A stretch of DNA of 64,000 bases, from contig AVDB01000006.1 in assembly GCA_000472185.1 (NCBI GenBank), forward strand, positions 1 to 64,000, read 5' to 3'. A model generated the notes under the pieces. The model had not been told where the DNA came from. It made no database searches and saw nothing but the letters and a program-made list of their open reading frames with translations. A program made the position numbers and the translations under genes. The stretch comes from Rhodobacteraceae bacterium HIMB11. GTDB lineage: Bacteria; Pseudomonadota; Alphaproteobacteria; Rhodobacterales; Rhodobacteraceae. Shown here in pieces: positions 1 through 9,032 of the stretch (position 1 is its first letter; every line of letters starts with the position of its first letter).

Positions 1-217
1 ACAGGCGGTTGCCGACATAAAAAGCTAGATCCGAAAAAAATGGGTCAGAAACAGTGATCCAAAGCGCGAATAGCATCGTAAATGTCTATGTTATTCGTTT
101 GTAATAACTCCCTACATGCCACTAAGGGCCGGCGCTTGCGTCGGTCCCTTTTTTTTGAAATCCCATTTGACTTAGCGCCCCTTTAATTTAGCCTCGCCTG
201 AAACAGGAGGTTGCCAA
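1..217. other. Intergenic leader with a terminator hairpin
   Basis: No coding region could be supported in the first 217 bases. The only clear structure is the hairpin listed separately. The bases just before the first gene hold a strong ribosome binding site (AGGAGG about 7 bases before the ATG at 218). The upstream gene lies outside the window. Confidence 0.6.
124..156 (+). terminator. Rho-independent terminator of an upstream gene
   Basis: An inverted repeat (AAGGGCCGGCGC with GCGTCGGTCCCTT, containing G-U pairs and a tiny loop) is followed directly by a run of eight T. This is the classic intrinsic terminator form and most likely ends transcription of a gene left of the window. The first gene at 218 would then start its own transcript. 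Confidence 0.75.
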
Positions 218-1474
218 ATGAAGTGCGTCGTTATCGGGGCTGGCATAAATGGATTATCAACCGCAATTTGGCTGCAACGCTTTGGCCATGATGTGACATT
301 GGTTGATCGTTCGGAACCCGGGGCGGGCACGTCTTATGGGAACGCAGGCATTTTGGCGGCAGGTGCGGTTTTGCCCGTAACGGTGCCGGGGTTGATTACG
401 AAAATCCCCAAAATGGTTTTATCGAAACACTCCCCCCTGTTTTTGCGGTGGCGGTATCTGCCGCGGTTGTTACCGTTTTTAATGAAATATCTCTCCTTTG
501 GCACAAAAAAACATGTAAGCCATTTTGCGCAGGAAATGAGCTATCTACTGGGCGACAGCTATGATCAGCATATGGCATTGGCCCAAGGGACGGGGGCCGC
601 GCAGTTTATCCACCCTGATGATTATTGCCACGGATATGACAGTCAGGCGGCATTGGACGCGGATATGCCCGCCATCGCATTTCGCCGCGCGCTTGGGTAT
701 CAGATTGACATTGAAACAGGCGCAGAATTTGCCAAAACAGACCCATTCCATCAGGGGAATTTTTCCCATGTCGCACGGCACAAAAACCATGGCCGTATCA
801 GTGATCCGTTGGCCTATTCGCGGGCCTTGTTCGATCATTTCCTTGACCAAGGAGGCGCGTTTCGCAAGGCCTGTGTCAGTGATGTTGTGATTGCCCATGG
901 TGAAATAGAATGTGTGCACTCGGATCATGGGCCCATCACAGCGGATCAATATGTATTCACCCTGGGTCCTTGGGTACAGGACATTTCCAAACAATTGGGG
1001 TTATCTATCCCATTGGAAAGCGAAGGGGGCTATCACGTCGAATTGATCAATCCATCGATGATGCCCAAACTGCCCGTGATGATTTCAGCAGGCAAATTTG
1101 TAATCACCCCGATGGAGGGGCGCATTCGTTTGGCAGGATTGTTGGAATTTGCAGGATTGGATGCCCCTGATAATCCCAAGGCTGTTGATTATTTAACACG
1201 ACATATCGCAAAATATCTGCCACATGTCCGCTATGATGATATGAAGGTGTGGCACGGGTTTCGCCCGACAACGGCCAATTCCTATCCCGTGATTGGACGG
1301 CCTGCGCATCTGTCGAATGCGCATGTTGGATTTGGGCATCAGCACATCGGATTAACCGCGGGCCCCAAAACGGGCCGCATCTTGGCTGAGATGATTTCAA
1401 ATCGTCCTGTGAACAAAAACTTGTCGGTTTTTGATCCCAACCAATATCGCGCCATGGGCGTGGAGGTAACATGA
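218..1474 (+). CDS. DadA-like FAD-dependent amino acid dehydrogenase/oxidase
   Basis: This 418-residue protein belongs to the DAO/DadA family, which oxidises D-amino acids or N-alkylated amino acids using FAD. An N-terminal dinucleotide-binding motif (GAGING at residues 7-12) is followed by an acidic residue ending the second strand (LVDRS) and the family-typical SYGNAG stretch. The C-terminus carries the conserved GHQHIGLTAGP segment that closes the FAD site. Length is normal for DadA. The start is set by an AGGAGG site. Its last four bases overlap the start of the P450 gene, so the two are co-translated and probably act on the same compound. The exact substrate cannot be read from sequence; a sarcosine- or imino-acid-type substrate is as possible as a D-amino acid. 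Confidence 0.85.
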   Translation: MKCVVIGAGINGLSTAIWLQRFGHDVTLVDRSEPGAGTSYGNAGILAAGAVLPVTVPGLITKIPKMVLSKHSPLFLRWRYLPRLLPFLMKYLSFGTKKHVSHFAQEMSYLLGDSYDQHMALAQGTGAAQFIHPDDYCHGYDSQAALDADMPAIAFRRALGYQIDIETGAEFAKTDPFHQGNFSHVARHKNHGRISDPLAYSRALFDHFLDQGGAFRKACVSDVVIAHGEIECVHSDHGPITADQYVFTLGPWVQDISKQLGLSIPLESEGGYHVELINPSMMPKLPVMISAGKFVITPMEGRIRLAGLLEFAGLDAPDNPKAVDYLTRHIAKYLPHVRYDDMKVWHGFRPTTANSYPVIGRPAHLSNAHVGFGHQHIGLTAGPKTGRILAEMISNRPVNKNLSVFDPNQYRAMGVEVT

Positions 1475-2628
1475 AACCCATTCAGCAAAATATTGATTTA
1501 GCGCCCTTTATTCGCGATCCTTATCCAGCCCTTGTGGGCCTGCGGCGGGACGCACCCATCGCATATGTCCCAGAACTCAACGCGATTTTGATGACCAAAC
1601 GCGACGATATTTTTATCTGTGAAAAAAACATTGCGGTCTTTTCCTCTGATCAACCTGATGGATTGATGACGCAACTGATGGGCCAAAATATGATGCGCAA
1701 AGATGGCGGAGACCATCAGCGTGAACGCCACGCGATTTTCCCCACGGTTTCCCCCAAAACTGTCCGTGATGTGTGGAAGGCCGAGTTTATACGCCAAACC
1801 CACGATATTTTGGACCGCATCGCAGGGCAAGCCGACATTGATGTGGTCAATGATTTTGCCATGCCCGTTTCGGCAGAGGCGTTGAAATCGGTGACGGGTC
1901 TAAGCAATATGGATTGGCGCGAAATGGACCGCGTGTCCCAAGGGATGATTGATGGGTGTGCAAATTACACAGGCGATCCCGCGGTTGAGGCGCATTGTCA
2001 TGAGTGCACCGCCTCAATTGATCGCCACATTGCAGAGCGCATGGGGCAGGCGGATCGTGATGATTTCCCGTCACTTTTGTCGATCCAGCACAAGGCGGGC
2101 TTTGATCCCGCAACGATTTCCGCCAATGTTAAGCTTGCGATTTCAGGGGGGCAAAACGAACCCCGTGATGCGATTGCGGGTGTTATTGGTACGCTGCTGG
2201 CTATGCCCGATCAATTGGAAAAAATCAGATCGGGTCAGGCCACATGGATGAATGCCTTTGAGGAATATGCCCGCTGGATGTCACCCATCGGCATGTCACC
2301 ACGCCGCATCGCGCAGCCGCACACTTATGCAGGGTTCACGTTTCAGCCGGAGGATCGTGTGTTTTTCATGTTTTCCTCGGCCAATCGGGACGAGGATCAT
2401 TTTGAAAACAGTGATCAGTATGACATCACGCGCGATGTGGGGCCCGCGATTTCGTTTGGTGCGGGGCCACATTTTTGCGCAGGCGCCTGGATATCCAAGG
2501 CGATGATTGCAGAGGTGGCCTTACCCCTGTTTTTTGATCGTTTCCCAAATGCACGACTGCTGTCTGATGTGGACTACATGGGCTGGGCCTTTCGTGGTCC
2601 AAAACCGTTTCAGGTTGCCGTGGGTTAG
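1471..2628 (+). CDS. Cytochrome P450
   Basis: A 385-residue soluble bacterial P450 monooxygenase. The haem-binding loop FGAGPHFCAG is present, with the thiolate ligand at about Cys336, and the K-helix ExxR motif is seen as EYAR. The I-helix segment reads SGGQNEPRD where most P450s have AGxDT: the usual proton-relay Thr is absent and Asn-Glu sits there instead. That variant occurs in a subset of bacterial P450s, so oxygen activation may use a different relay. The gene overlaps the DadA-like gene by four bases (ATGA). No ferredoxin or ferredoxin reductase is next to it, so redox partners must come from elsewhere. Confidence 0.9.
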   Translation: MKPIQQNIDLAPFIRDPYPALVGLRRDAPIAYVPELNAILMTKRDDIFICEKNIAVFSSDQPDGLMTQLMGQNMMRKDGGDHQRERHAIFPTVSPKTVRDVWKAEFIRQTHDILDRIAGQADIDVVNDFAMPVSAEALKSVTGLSNMDWREMDRVSQGMIDGCANYTGDPAVEAHCHECTASIDRHIAERMGQADRDDFPSLLSIQHKAGFDPATISANVKLAISGGQNEPRDAIAGVIGTLLAMPDQLEKIRSGQATWMNAFEEYARWMSPIGMSPRRIAQPHTYAGFTFQPEDRVFFMFSSANRDEDHFENSDQYDITRDVGPAISFGAGPHFCAGAWISKAMIAEVALPLFFDRFPNARLLSDVDYMGWAFRGPKPFQVAVG

Positions 2629-2869
2629 AGGAAAATGCAGTGATCAACGTACATGAGAATTTTGACATCTTTCACCTAGATTATGCGCGGTCGAAGCGTA
2701 GCGTAGACTAATCGCGGTTGATCCAGCCCACGCCCGTCCTGTCAAACCGCAGGTTTGCCTTCGGCAAAACGGTGCTGGGGCTTCGTTGCCTCAGCCCAGT
2801 GAACCGCCCACGGGCGTGTGCTTCATCGTCAATAATATAGATGAAACAAAGATTTTTTCCTTAGCTTTC
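2629..2869. repeat. Structured intergenic palindromic element
   Basis: Between two convergent genes lies a block of nested inverted repeats. An outer stem CACGCCCGT (2729-2737) pairs with ACGGGCGTG (2810-2818). Inside it are a TTTGCC/GGCAAA hairpin and a GCTGGGG/CCTCAGC hairpin. The layout resembles REP/BIME-type or multi-hairpin elements found between convergent genes; no open reading frame is supported. It may act as a bidirectional transcription end or a dispersed repeat. Only one copy is visible in this window. Confidence 0.5.
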
Positions 2870-3511
2870 TTATTCGTTAGCGGAATCCAGATGCGTGAAT
2901 TTCGCCCGAAAACGGGCAAATTCGGCTTCTGTCGGACTAAGGCCTGCTAAGGTGCGCATGTAATAGGGCACGCGCGCAATACGGTTTTCCCAATCTTCTT
3001 TGATCTGCATCGAGGTATAGCCAAGCTGTACCAGATAAATGGCGTGGGCGCGCACATCCGCTTCGACCTGATTAAATCCGTGGCGAATCATCATCTGACG
3101 AATGGCGTCCACACGTTTTTCATCCTCGGCCACCAAACGGGCATTCACCTCGGACGATTGTATCGCCCAACCACGGATCGCCGCGTCAAAGCGGGGGTCA
3201 TATTCCACCTCACTGATCAGGGTGTAGGTCACGTTCAACACCGCCTCGACCATGGTTTCGGCATAGGTGTTTGAGGCATCCTGAATGGGTTTTGTGTTGG
3301 TGTCGGCCCATAAATCCAGCAGGGCCTGCATCACATCCTGACGGTCCTGAAAAAACCAATAAAACGATGTGCGCGACAATTTTAAAAGTTTGGCCATGGC
3401 CTGAACCGTGACCGCGCTTTCGCCCTGATCAATCAGAATATCCTTGGCCACGCTCAACCACGCCTCGCGCGATCCACGCCATCCTTTGGTTTTGGTTTTT
3501 GCCTCTGTCAT
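2870..3511 (-). CDS. TetR-family transcriptional regulator
   Basis: A 213-residue protein with an N-terminal TetR helix-turn-helix (around residues 25-60, including AVTVQAMAKLLKLSRTSFYW) and a divergent C-terminal ligand-binding domain, as is normal for the family. It is divergent from the DapA-like gene and the catabolic operon behind it, so the likely role is ligand-responsive control of that operon and of itself. The start ATG at 3511 gives the HTH the usual distance from the N-terminus. Target and ligand are inferred from position only. Confidence 0.85.
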   Translation of the reverse strand: MTEAKTKTKGWRGSREAWLSVAKDILIDQGESAVTVQAMAKLLKLSRTSFYWFFQDRQDVMQALLDLWADTNTKPIQDASNTYAETMVEAVLNVTYTLISEVEYDPRFDAAIRGWAIQSSEVNARLVAEDEKRVDAIRQMMIRHGFNQVEADVRAHAIYLVQLGYTSMQIKEDWENRIARVPYYMRTLAGLSPTEAEFARFRAKFTHLDSANE

Positions 3512-3652
3512 GCCCTATGCTTAGTCGCTCAGCGCGGATGGTTCAAATAAAAAATATACAGGTATGAACTAAATATTGACACATGCGTACATTCTTTGAA
3601 ATCTTGTGCAAAGTGACGACTCAGACAAGCGTCAAAGTGGATGAGGGAATTG
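3512..3652. promoter_or_regulatory. Divergent promoter region between the TetR gene and the catabolic operon
   Basis: This short region must hold both promoters. A TTGACA hexamer at 3576-3581 is a plausible -35 box for the rightward operon, but no good -10 box is seen at ideal spacing. A spaced inverted repeat (GTTCA at 3541-3545 and TGAAC at 3565-3569) is a possible TetR operator. Both assignments are by eye only. Confidence 0.35.
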
Positions 3653-4561
3653 ATGAAGTTCGAAGGAATTTACACACCGCTGGTTGCGCCGTTTTTTGAT
3701 GATTTCACGTTGAATCATGATGCGATGCAGCAAACTGTGGACCTATTGGTGAACGCAGGCGTGCACGGCATTATTGTGGCGGGCACAACAGGTGAATATT
3801 ACGCGATGTCGATGAAGGAACGCGTTTATATGATGGGCGTTGCCAAGGAAATGATCGCAGGGCGCGTTCCCATGATCATCGGGACAGGCGCCATTCGAAC
3901 AGAAGACAGCGTGGAATATGCACGTCAAGCAAAGCTACACGATGCAGACGCGATTTTGATTGCAACGCCGCCCTATGCCTATCCCACGGGGCGCGAAATT
4001 GCGCTGCATGCGCTGGCCATCGACCGCGAGGCGAATTTGCCCGCGATGCTATATAACTATCCCGGTCGGATGAGCGTGAATATGGATGAGGAATGTTTGG
4101 ACCGTTTGGGCCGTTCCCCCAATTTCTGCGCGATCAAGGAAAGTTCAGGGGATCCAAACCGTCTGCACATGTTGGCACGCGATTATCCTCATATTGCGCT
4201 TAGCTGCGGCATGGATGATCAGGCCTTGGAATTTTTCGCATGGGGCGCGCGTAGCTGGGTCTGCGCCGGATCAAACTTTGCGCCCGAGGCGCATCTCACC
4301 CTTTATCAGGCCTGCGCAGTAGAAGGGGATTTTACAAAGGGACGTGCCATCATGTCGGCCATGCTGCCCCTGATGCGGGTTTTGGAGCAGGGGGGTAAAT
4401 TCATTCAATGCATCAAACACGGGCTGACCATACGCGGCATTGATGTGGGGCCGCCGCGCAAACCGCTGCAACCGCTGAACAAGGATGACAAACGCGAATT
4501 GGAACAGGTCATCAAAACCATGAACACAACGATCAACCGCATTACAGGAGCAAACTCATGA
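3653..4561 (+). CDS. Dihydrodipicolinate synthase/N-acetylneuraminate lyase (DapA) family protein
   Basis: A class I (Schiff-base) aldolase-type TIM barrel of 302 residues. The family signatures are visible: the GTTGE motif (T45-T46-G47-E48), the catalytic Tyr in YNYPGR (Y134) and the Schiff-base Lys in AIKESSGD (K162). The ATG at 3653 was preferred over the in-frame 3641 start because a GAGGG site lies just upstream of it. The next gene, an aldehyde dehydrogenase, overlaps by four bases. Non-biosynthetic members act as 2-keto-acid lyases, dehydratases (KDG-type) or deaminases (hydroxyproline pathway); the neighbouring aldehyde dehydrogenase fits such a route to a semialdehyde. A role in lysine synthesis is unlikely here. 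Confidence 0.85.
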   Translation: MKFEGIYTPLVAPFFDDFTLNHDAMQQTVDLLVNAGVHGIIVAGTTGEYYAMSMKERVYMMGVAKEMIAGRVPMIIGTGAIRTEDSVEYARQAKLHDADAILIATPPYAYPTGREIALHALAIDREANLPAMLYNYPGRMSVNMDEECLDRLGRSPNFCAIKESSGDPNRLHMLARDYPHIALSCGMDDQALEFFAWGARSWVCAGSNFAPEAHLTLYQACAVEGDFTKGRAIMSAMLPLMRVLEQGGKFIQCIKHGLTIRGIDVGPPRKPLQPLNKDDKRELEQVIKTMNTTINRITGANS

Positions 4562-6048
4562 GCGATCTATTGACCCATGCAGAATATCAGGCACTGGCGG
4601 GCGATCTAAATCCTCCACGCTCGCCCTTTATTGATGGGAAATATCACACGGGCCGTGGCGCGGTGATGACAACAACAAACCCCGCAACAGGTGCGGTGAT
4701 TGCCGAGATCACAACAGCGAACGCGGATGATGTAGATTTGGCCGTTGAAAAGGCACGAGAGGCCTTTGATCAGGGGCATTGGTCGAAAATGGACCCTGAT
4801 GGGCGCAAGGATGTTTTGATCCGTCTATGCAAATTGATGACCCGAAATCGCCGCGAATTGGCGGTGATGGAGTCGATCGAAAGCGGTAAGCCCATCCTTG
4901 ATTGCGAAACCATTGATATCCCCGAGGCGATCCACACGATCAAGTGGCATGCCGAGGCGATTGACAAGATTTATGATCAAACGGCGCCCACGGGTGACGA
5001 TGCATTGTCAATCATCGTGCGTGAACCCAGTGGCGTTGTGGCGGCGGTGTTGCCGTGGAATTTCCCACTGCTGATGCTGGCATGGAAAATCGGCCCTGCA
5101 TTGGCGGCTGGTTGTTCGGTAATTGTGAAACCTGCCGAACAAACCAGCCTAACGGCCCTGCGCATGGCGGAATTGGCGGCCGAGGCGGGCGTGCCACGCG
5201 GCGTGTTTCAGGTGTTGCCTGGGGACGGGCCGTCGGTTGGCGAACCCTTGGGGCTGCACATGGACATTGATATGGTGTCCTTTACAGGGTCCACCGAAAC
5301 AGGGCGGCGGTTCTTGCGGTATGCAGCCGATAGCAACCTGAAAAAAGTGGTACTGGAATGCGGTGGCAAAAACCCTGCGGTGGTTTTGGCGGATGCAGAA
5401 AACCTTGATCTGGTCGCAGGTCATGTTGTGAACGCGGCCTTTTGGAACATGGGCGAAAACTGTTCTGCGAATTCGCGCCTGATTGTGCACAAAGATGTCA
5501 AAGCCGAACTGATGGACAAAATCACCGCCCGTGTGCGTGATTGGAAAACGGGGGATCCACTGGACCCTGCAAATCATCTGGGTGCCCTGATTGATGGGGA
5601 ACATCAGCAAAAGGTTGCGGGCTATCTAACAGGTGAGGCCGTTGTTGGTGGTGCCATGGAAGGTCCCTATTTGGCCCCCACGATTTATGAGGTGGACAAA
5701 ACGGACGCCAGAGCGCGTGAGGAAATCTTTGGCCCAATCCTTTCGGTGATTGAGGTTGCCTCTGAGGAAGAGGCGATTGAATTGGCTAACGATACGGAAT
5801 ATGGGCTTGCGGCCTCTGTCTTTGGCACAAATATCCGCAAATCTATCCGTGCGGCCCGCGCCATCCGTGCAGGGACCGTCACCGTAAATTGCTATGGTGA
5901 GGGCAATATCACAACCCCCTTTGGCGGATATAAACAATCGGGATTTGGGGGGCGCGACAATGGCATTCATGCCCATGATCAATACACAGAACTGAAAACG
6001 ATTTGGATCGACCTAAGCGATCCAAATGACGCCGACAAAATCACATAA
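4558..6048 (+). CDS. NAD(P)-dependent aldehyde dehydrogenase
   Basis: A 496-residue ALDH-superfamily enzyme with the normal architecture: an N-terminal Rossmann cofactor domain with PWNFP and GSTETG motifs, the general base Glu267 (LECGGKNP) and the catalytic Cys302 (GENCSANSR). Length is typical. It overlaps the upstream DapA-like gene (ATGA), so the two are coupled. It is most like the gamma-aminobutyraldehyde/betaine aldehyde/PuuC-type branch, which suits amine- or amino-acid-derived semialdehydes. The presence of a PuuB-like oxidase in the same operon supports an amine-derived substrate, but specificity is inferred. Confidence 0.9.
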   Translation: MSDLLTHAEYQALAGDLNPPRSPFIDGKYHTGRGAVMTTTNPATGAVIAEITTANADDVDLAVEKAREAFDQGHWSKMDPDGRKDVLIRLCKLMTRNRRELAVMESIESGKPILDCETIDIPEAIHTIKWHAEAIDKIYDQTAPTGDDALSIIVREPSGVVAAVLPWNFPLLMLAWKIGPALAAGCSVIVKPAEQTSLTALRMAELAAEAGVPRGVFQVLPGDGPSVGEPLGLHMDIDMVSFTGSTETGRRFLRYAADSNLKKVVLECGGKNPAVVLADAENLDLVAGHVVNAAFWNMGENCSANSRLIVHKDVKAELMDKITARVRDWKTGDPLDPANHLGALIDGEHQQKVAGYLTGEAVVGGAMEGPYLAPTIYEVDKTDARAREEIFGPILSVIEVASEEEAIELANDTEYGLAASVFGTNIRKSIRAARAIRAGTVTVNCYGEGNITTPFGGYKQSGFGGRDNGIHAHDQYTELKTIWIDLSDPNDADKIT

Positions 6049-6069
6049 TTTGACCACGTGAGGGATATC

Positions 6070-7617
6070 ATGGTTGAAGCAACAGGAACGACCCGACGCG
6101 GCCGCGGTGCACGCGCTGCCGCCCGCCAAAAGCGCGATGTTAAAATGCTACCCGCATTGAAACGCAATCTGCCGCTAACCGAACCGATGAACCAAGAACA
6201 GATTGAGCGGATGGATGCGGCCTCGATGCATATCTTGGAAAATGTGGGGGTGCATTTTCGTGATCCCATCGCGATTGCCGATTGGAAACGTGTGGGTGCC
6301 AAGGTGGTGGATGAAACGGTGTTTCTGGATCGTCACATGGTGCGGGAATTGATTGCAACAATCCCCTCTGAATTCACCTATCACGCGCGCAATCCCGAAC
6401 ATAATCTACCCTTTGGCAAAGGGCACTCCATGTTCATTCCCATGACAGGCGCGCCATACTTGCGTGATTTGGACGATGTGCGGCGTAATCCGACATTGGA
6501 TGATTTGGCGAATTTTCACAAACTGTCCCAAATGCTGCCTGCGATGCATTCATCGGCGCACCATATCGTGGAACCCTATGATCACCCGATCTCTCAACGC
6601 CATTTGCGCATCACCTATTCGTCGATGAAATATTCGGACAAAACATTCATGGGCATGACGACCAGCCCCAAAAATGCCGAGGATGTCATGGACATGTGTG
6701 ATATCCTATTTGGCGAAGGCTATATCGACAGCCACCCTGTCGTCACTGGCAACTGTAACGGCAATTCACCGCTTGTTTGGGATGAAACCATGCTAGGCGC
6801 GATGCGGGCCTTTTGTGCGCGCAATCAACCGGTTTTGTGTTCGCCCTTCGTCCTTGGTGGGGCAAATACGCCTGCCTCTGTCGCACCATCGGTGGCACAG
6901 TTGAATGCCGAGGCGCTTTCTGCCCTTGCTTATACCCAAGTCATTCGCAAAGGGGCGCCTGCGATTTATGGACACTATTTGTCCACCGTATCCATGAAAT
7001 CTGGGGCGCCCATGGCGGGCACCCCTGAAATCAGTTTGATGAACTTTATGATTGGTCAAATGGCGCGTTACTACGGCGTTCCGTGGCGCACATCCAATAC
7101 ATTGGGCGGGGCAAAAACATTTGACGCCCAAGCGGGATATGAAAGTGCCACAACATTGATGGCCGTCATGATGGCGGGTGCAAACTATATCTGGCACTCT
7201 GCTGGATGGAACGAGGCGGGAATGCATTGTTCCACGGCGAAATTTATCGTGGACGCCGAACAATGCGCCATGGCCTATCGGATGAGCCAAGGGATCAATT
7301 GGGACGATTTTGAAGAAGGATTCAGCGCTGTAGGTGATATTGGCCCAGGGGGGCATTATCTGGGGCATCCCCATACGTTAGAGAAATTTTCCTCTGCGTT
7401 CTTTATGCCAGAAATGTTTGATAACAATTCGATTGAACAATGGGCGGCAGAGGGATCTGTTGAAATCAATGAACGCGCATTGAAACGCGCGCGCGATCTG
7501 TTGTCAGAGTATGAAGAGCCGAAATTGGACGAGGCGGTTAATGAACAGTTGTTGGATTACATCGCACGTCGAGAGCGCGAAATTCCAGCTGCCGACGCGC
7601 TGAACCAAGATTACTGA
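6070..7617 (+). CDS. Trimethylamine methyltransferase (MttB) family protein, non-pyrrolysine type
   Basis: About 515 residues matching the MttB superfamily by general composition and motifs such as GGANTP and GGHYLGHPHT. The open frame has no internal TAG, so this is a non-pyrrolysine homologue; characterised members of that group (for example MtgB) demethylate glycine betaine or related quaternary amines using a corrinoid protein. No corrinoid protein gene is next to it. The ATG at 6070 is chosen over the GTG at 6058 because a GAGGG site precedes it. Position between an aldehyde dehydrogenase and an FAD oxidase suggests catabolism of an N-methylated compound. Confidence 0.8.
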   Translation: MVEATGTTRRGRGARAAARQKRDVKMLPALKRNLPLTEPMNQEQIERMDAASMHILENVGVHFRDPIAIADWKRVGAKVVDETVFLDRHMVRELIATIPSEFTYHARNPEHNLPFGKGHSMFIPMTGAPYLRDLDDVRRNPTLDDLANFHKLSQMLPAMHSSAHHIVEPYDHPISQRHLRITYSSMKYSDKTFMGMTTSPKNAEDVMDMCDILFGEGYIDSHPVVTGNCNGNSPLVWDETMLGAMRAFCARNQPVLCSPFVLGGANTPASVAPSVAQLNAEALSALAYTQVIRKGAPAIYGHYLSTVSMKSGAPMAGTPEISLMNFMIGQMARYYGVPWRTSNTLGGAKTFDAQAGYESATTLMAVMMAGANYIWHSAGWNEAGMHCSTAKFIVDAEQCAMAYRMSQGINWDDFEEGFSAVGDIGPGGHYLGHPHTLEKFSSAFFMPEMFDNNSIEQWAAEGSVEINERALKRARDLLSEYEEPKLDEAVNEQLLDYIARREREIPAADALNQDY

Positions 7618-7620
7618 TCC

Positions 7621-8955
7621 ATGAAGGTCACGCGCCAACCCAAAAATCCAGGACCCGCAGCATGGGCAAAAATTTTGCCCGAGGCCGCGCGTCATCCCAC
7701 GTTAGAGGATGATCGCCATGTTGATTTCCTGATCATCGGTGGGGGATTTGCGGGCCTGACGGCGGTGCGGCGGATTAGTGAACTGGAACCCACCGCAACA
7801 GTTGCTGTGGTCGAGGCGTTTCGTTTGGCCGAGGGGCCCGCGGGGCGCAATTCGGGCTTTATGATTGATTTGCCCCATGATTTGGCCAGCGATGATTATG
7901 GCGGTCATGTCGCGCGGGATCATCAAAGCATTCGGCACAATCGTGCAGCAATTTCCTATGCCTCGGATATGGTCGCGACACTTGGTCTTCCACAGGACTG
8001 TTTTCAAAAGATCGGAAAAATCAATGCCGCGGCGACGGATCGGGGCATTGCCCACAATCAAGGATACCAAGAACACCTCACGCATCTAAACGAACCTTTT
8101 GAGATTTTGGATGATCGTCAAATGCGTGAATTGACGGGCATAAAATTCTATAAACAGGGGCTTTTCACGCCTGGTACGGTCATGCTGCAGCCTGCGCAAT
8201 ATATCCAAAGCCTAGGCGCGGCCATTGTCAGTAATCGGGTTTCAATTTACGAAAATTCGCCCGTAACGGTCTTGGATAAGGTGGATGGAATATGGCGCGC
8301 TGAAACGGCCAAAGGGGCAATTTCTGCTCCTTCCGTGATCCTTGCCACCAATGGTTTGGCGCAGGCTTTTGGGTTTTATAAATCCCGTGTTGTTCACATT
8401 TACACCTATGCATCCATGACCCGCGCGCTGAGCGCGGATGAGCTGAAGCGGTTGGGCGGTGCGCCCAATTGGGGATTTACGCCCGCCGATCCGTTGGGCA
8501 CTACGGTGCGCCGAATATCCGGGATTGGCGGCGATCGAATCGTTATTCGTAACCGTGCCACCTATGAACCGCGTCTGTCGCCCAGTGAACGGCGTTTGCG
8601 CGGGGTTTATGCCCAACATGATGCTTCATTCGAGGCGCGTTTCCCGATGTTAAAGGGTGTCGAAATGGAACACCGCTGGGGCGGGCATTTGGCGCTGACC
8701 TTGAACGGGGTTGCAGGATTTGGACAGTTGGAGGAGGGGCTTTATTCCGCGTGCCTGCAAAACGGTCTGGGCACGGTGAAGGGCACATTACACGGGATGG
8801 CGATTGCAGAGATGTGTTTGAAACATCCCTCGACAATAGTGGATGAATTACTGGCCGAACCCGCGCCCAAACGCCTGCCACCTGAACCCATTTCCGAAGT
8901 GGCAGCCACCATTCGCCTGAAATTGGGGGAACGTGCTGCGGGGCGGGAACTTTAG
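7621..8955 (+). CDS. FAD-dependent oxidoreductase, PuuB/DAO-like
   Basis: A 444-residue flavoprotein. A leader of about 33 residues precedes the FAD-binding motif IIGGGFAG (glycines at about 40-45), and the GPAGRNSGFM segment after it is typical of PuuB-type gamma-glutamylputrescine oxidases and related amine oxidases. The gene starts three bases after the MttB-like stop, so it is in the same operon. It likely oxidises a secondary amine to an imine or aldehyde that the upstream aldehyde dehydrogenase could use. Substrate unknown. Confidence 0.8.
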   Translation: MKVTRQPKNPGPAAWAKILPEAARHPTLEDDRHVDFLIIGGGFAGLTAVRRISELEPTATVAVVEAFRLAEGPAGRNSGFMIDLPHDLASDDYGGHVARDHQSIRHNRAAISYASDMVATLGLPQDCFQKIGKINAAATDRGIAHNQGYQEHLTHLNEPFEILDDRQMRELTGIKFYKQGLFTPGTVMLQPAQYIQSLGAAIVSNRVSIYENSPVTVLDKVDGIWRAETAKGAISAPSVILATNGLAQAFGFYKSRVVHIYTYASMTRALSADELKRLGGAPNWGFTPADPLGTTVRRISGIGGDRIVIRNRATYEPRLSPSERRLRGVYAQHDASFEARFPMLKGVEMEHRWGGHLALTLNGVAGFGQLEEGLYSACLQNGLGTVKGTLHGMAIAEMCLKHPSTIVDELLAEPAPKRLPPEPISEVAATIRLKLGERAAGREL

Positions 8956-9032
8956 ATTTCGGATCATAATCCGTTTGTGGTCCCCGTGGTTCCGACATAA
9001 AGTTCGTCAGAATAGATGAATTGCACCCTTTG

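Noticed and set aside
545-994. Long minus-strand open frame inside the DadA-like gene
   Set aside because: It is antisense to a clear FAD enzyme, lacks a ribosome binding site and matches no family; many such shadows occur in this window (for example 12358-12993 and 20017-20301).
3653-4561. dapA for lysine synthesis
   Set aside because: The operon context is catabolic and the motif spellings differ from housekeeping DapA.
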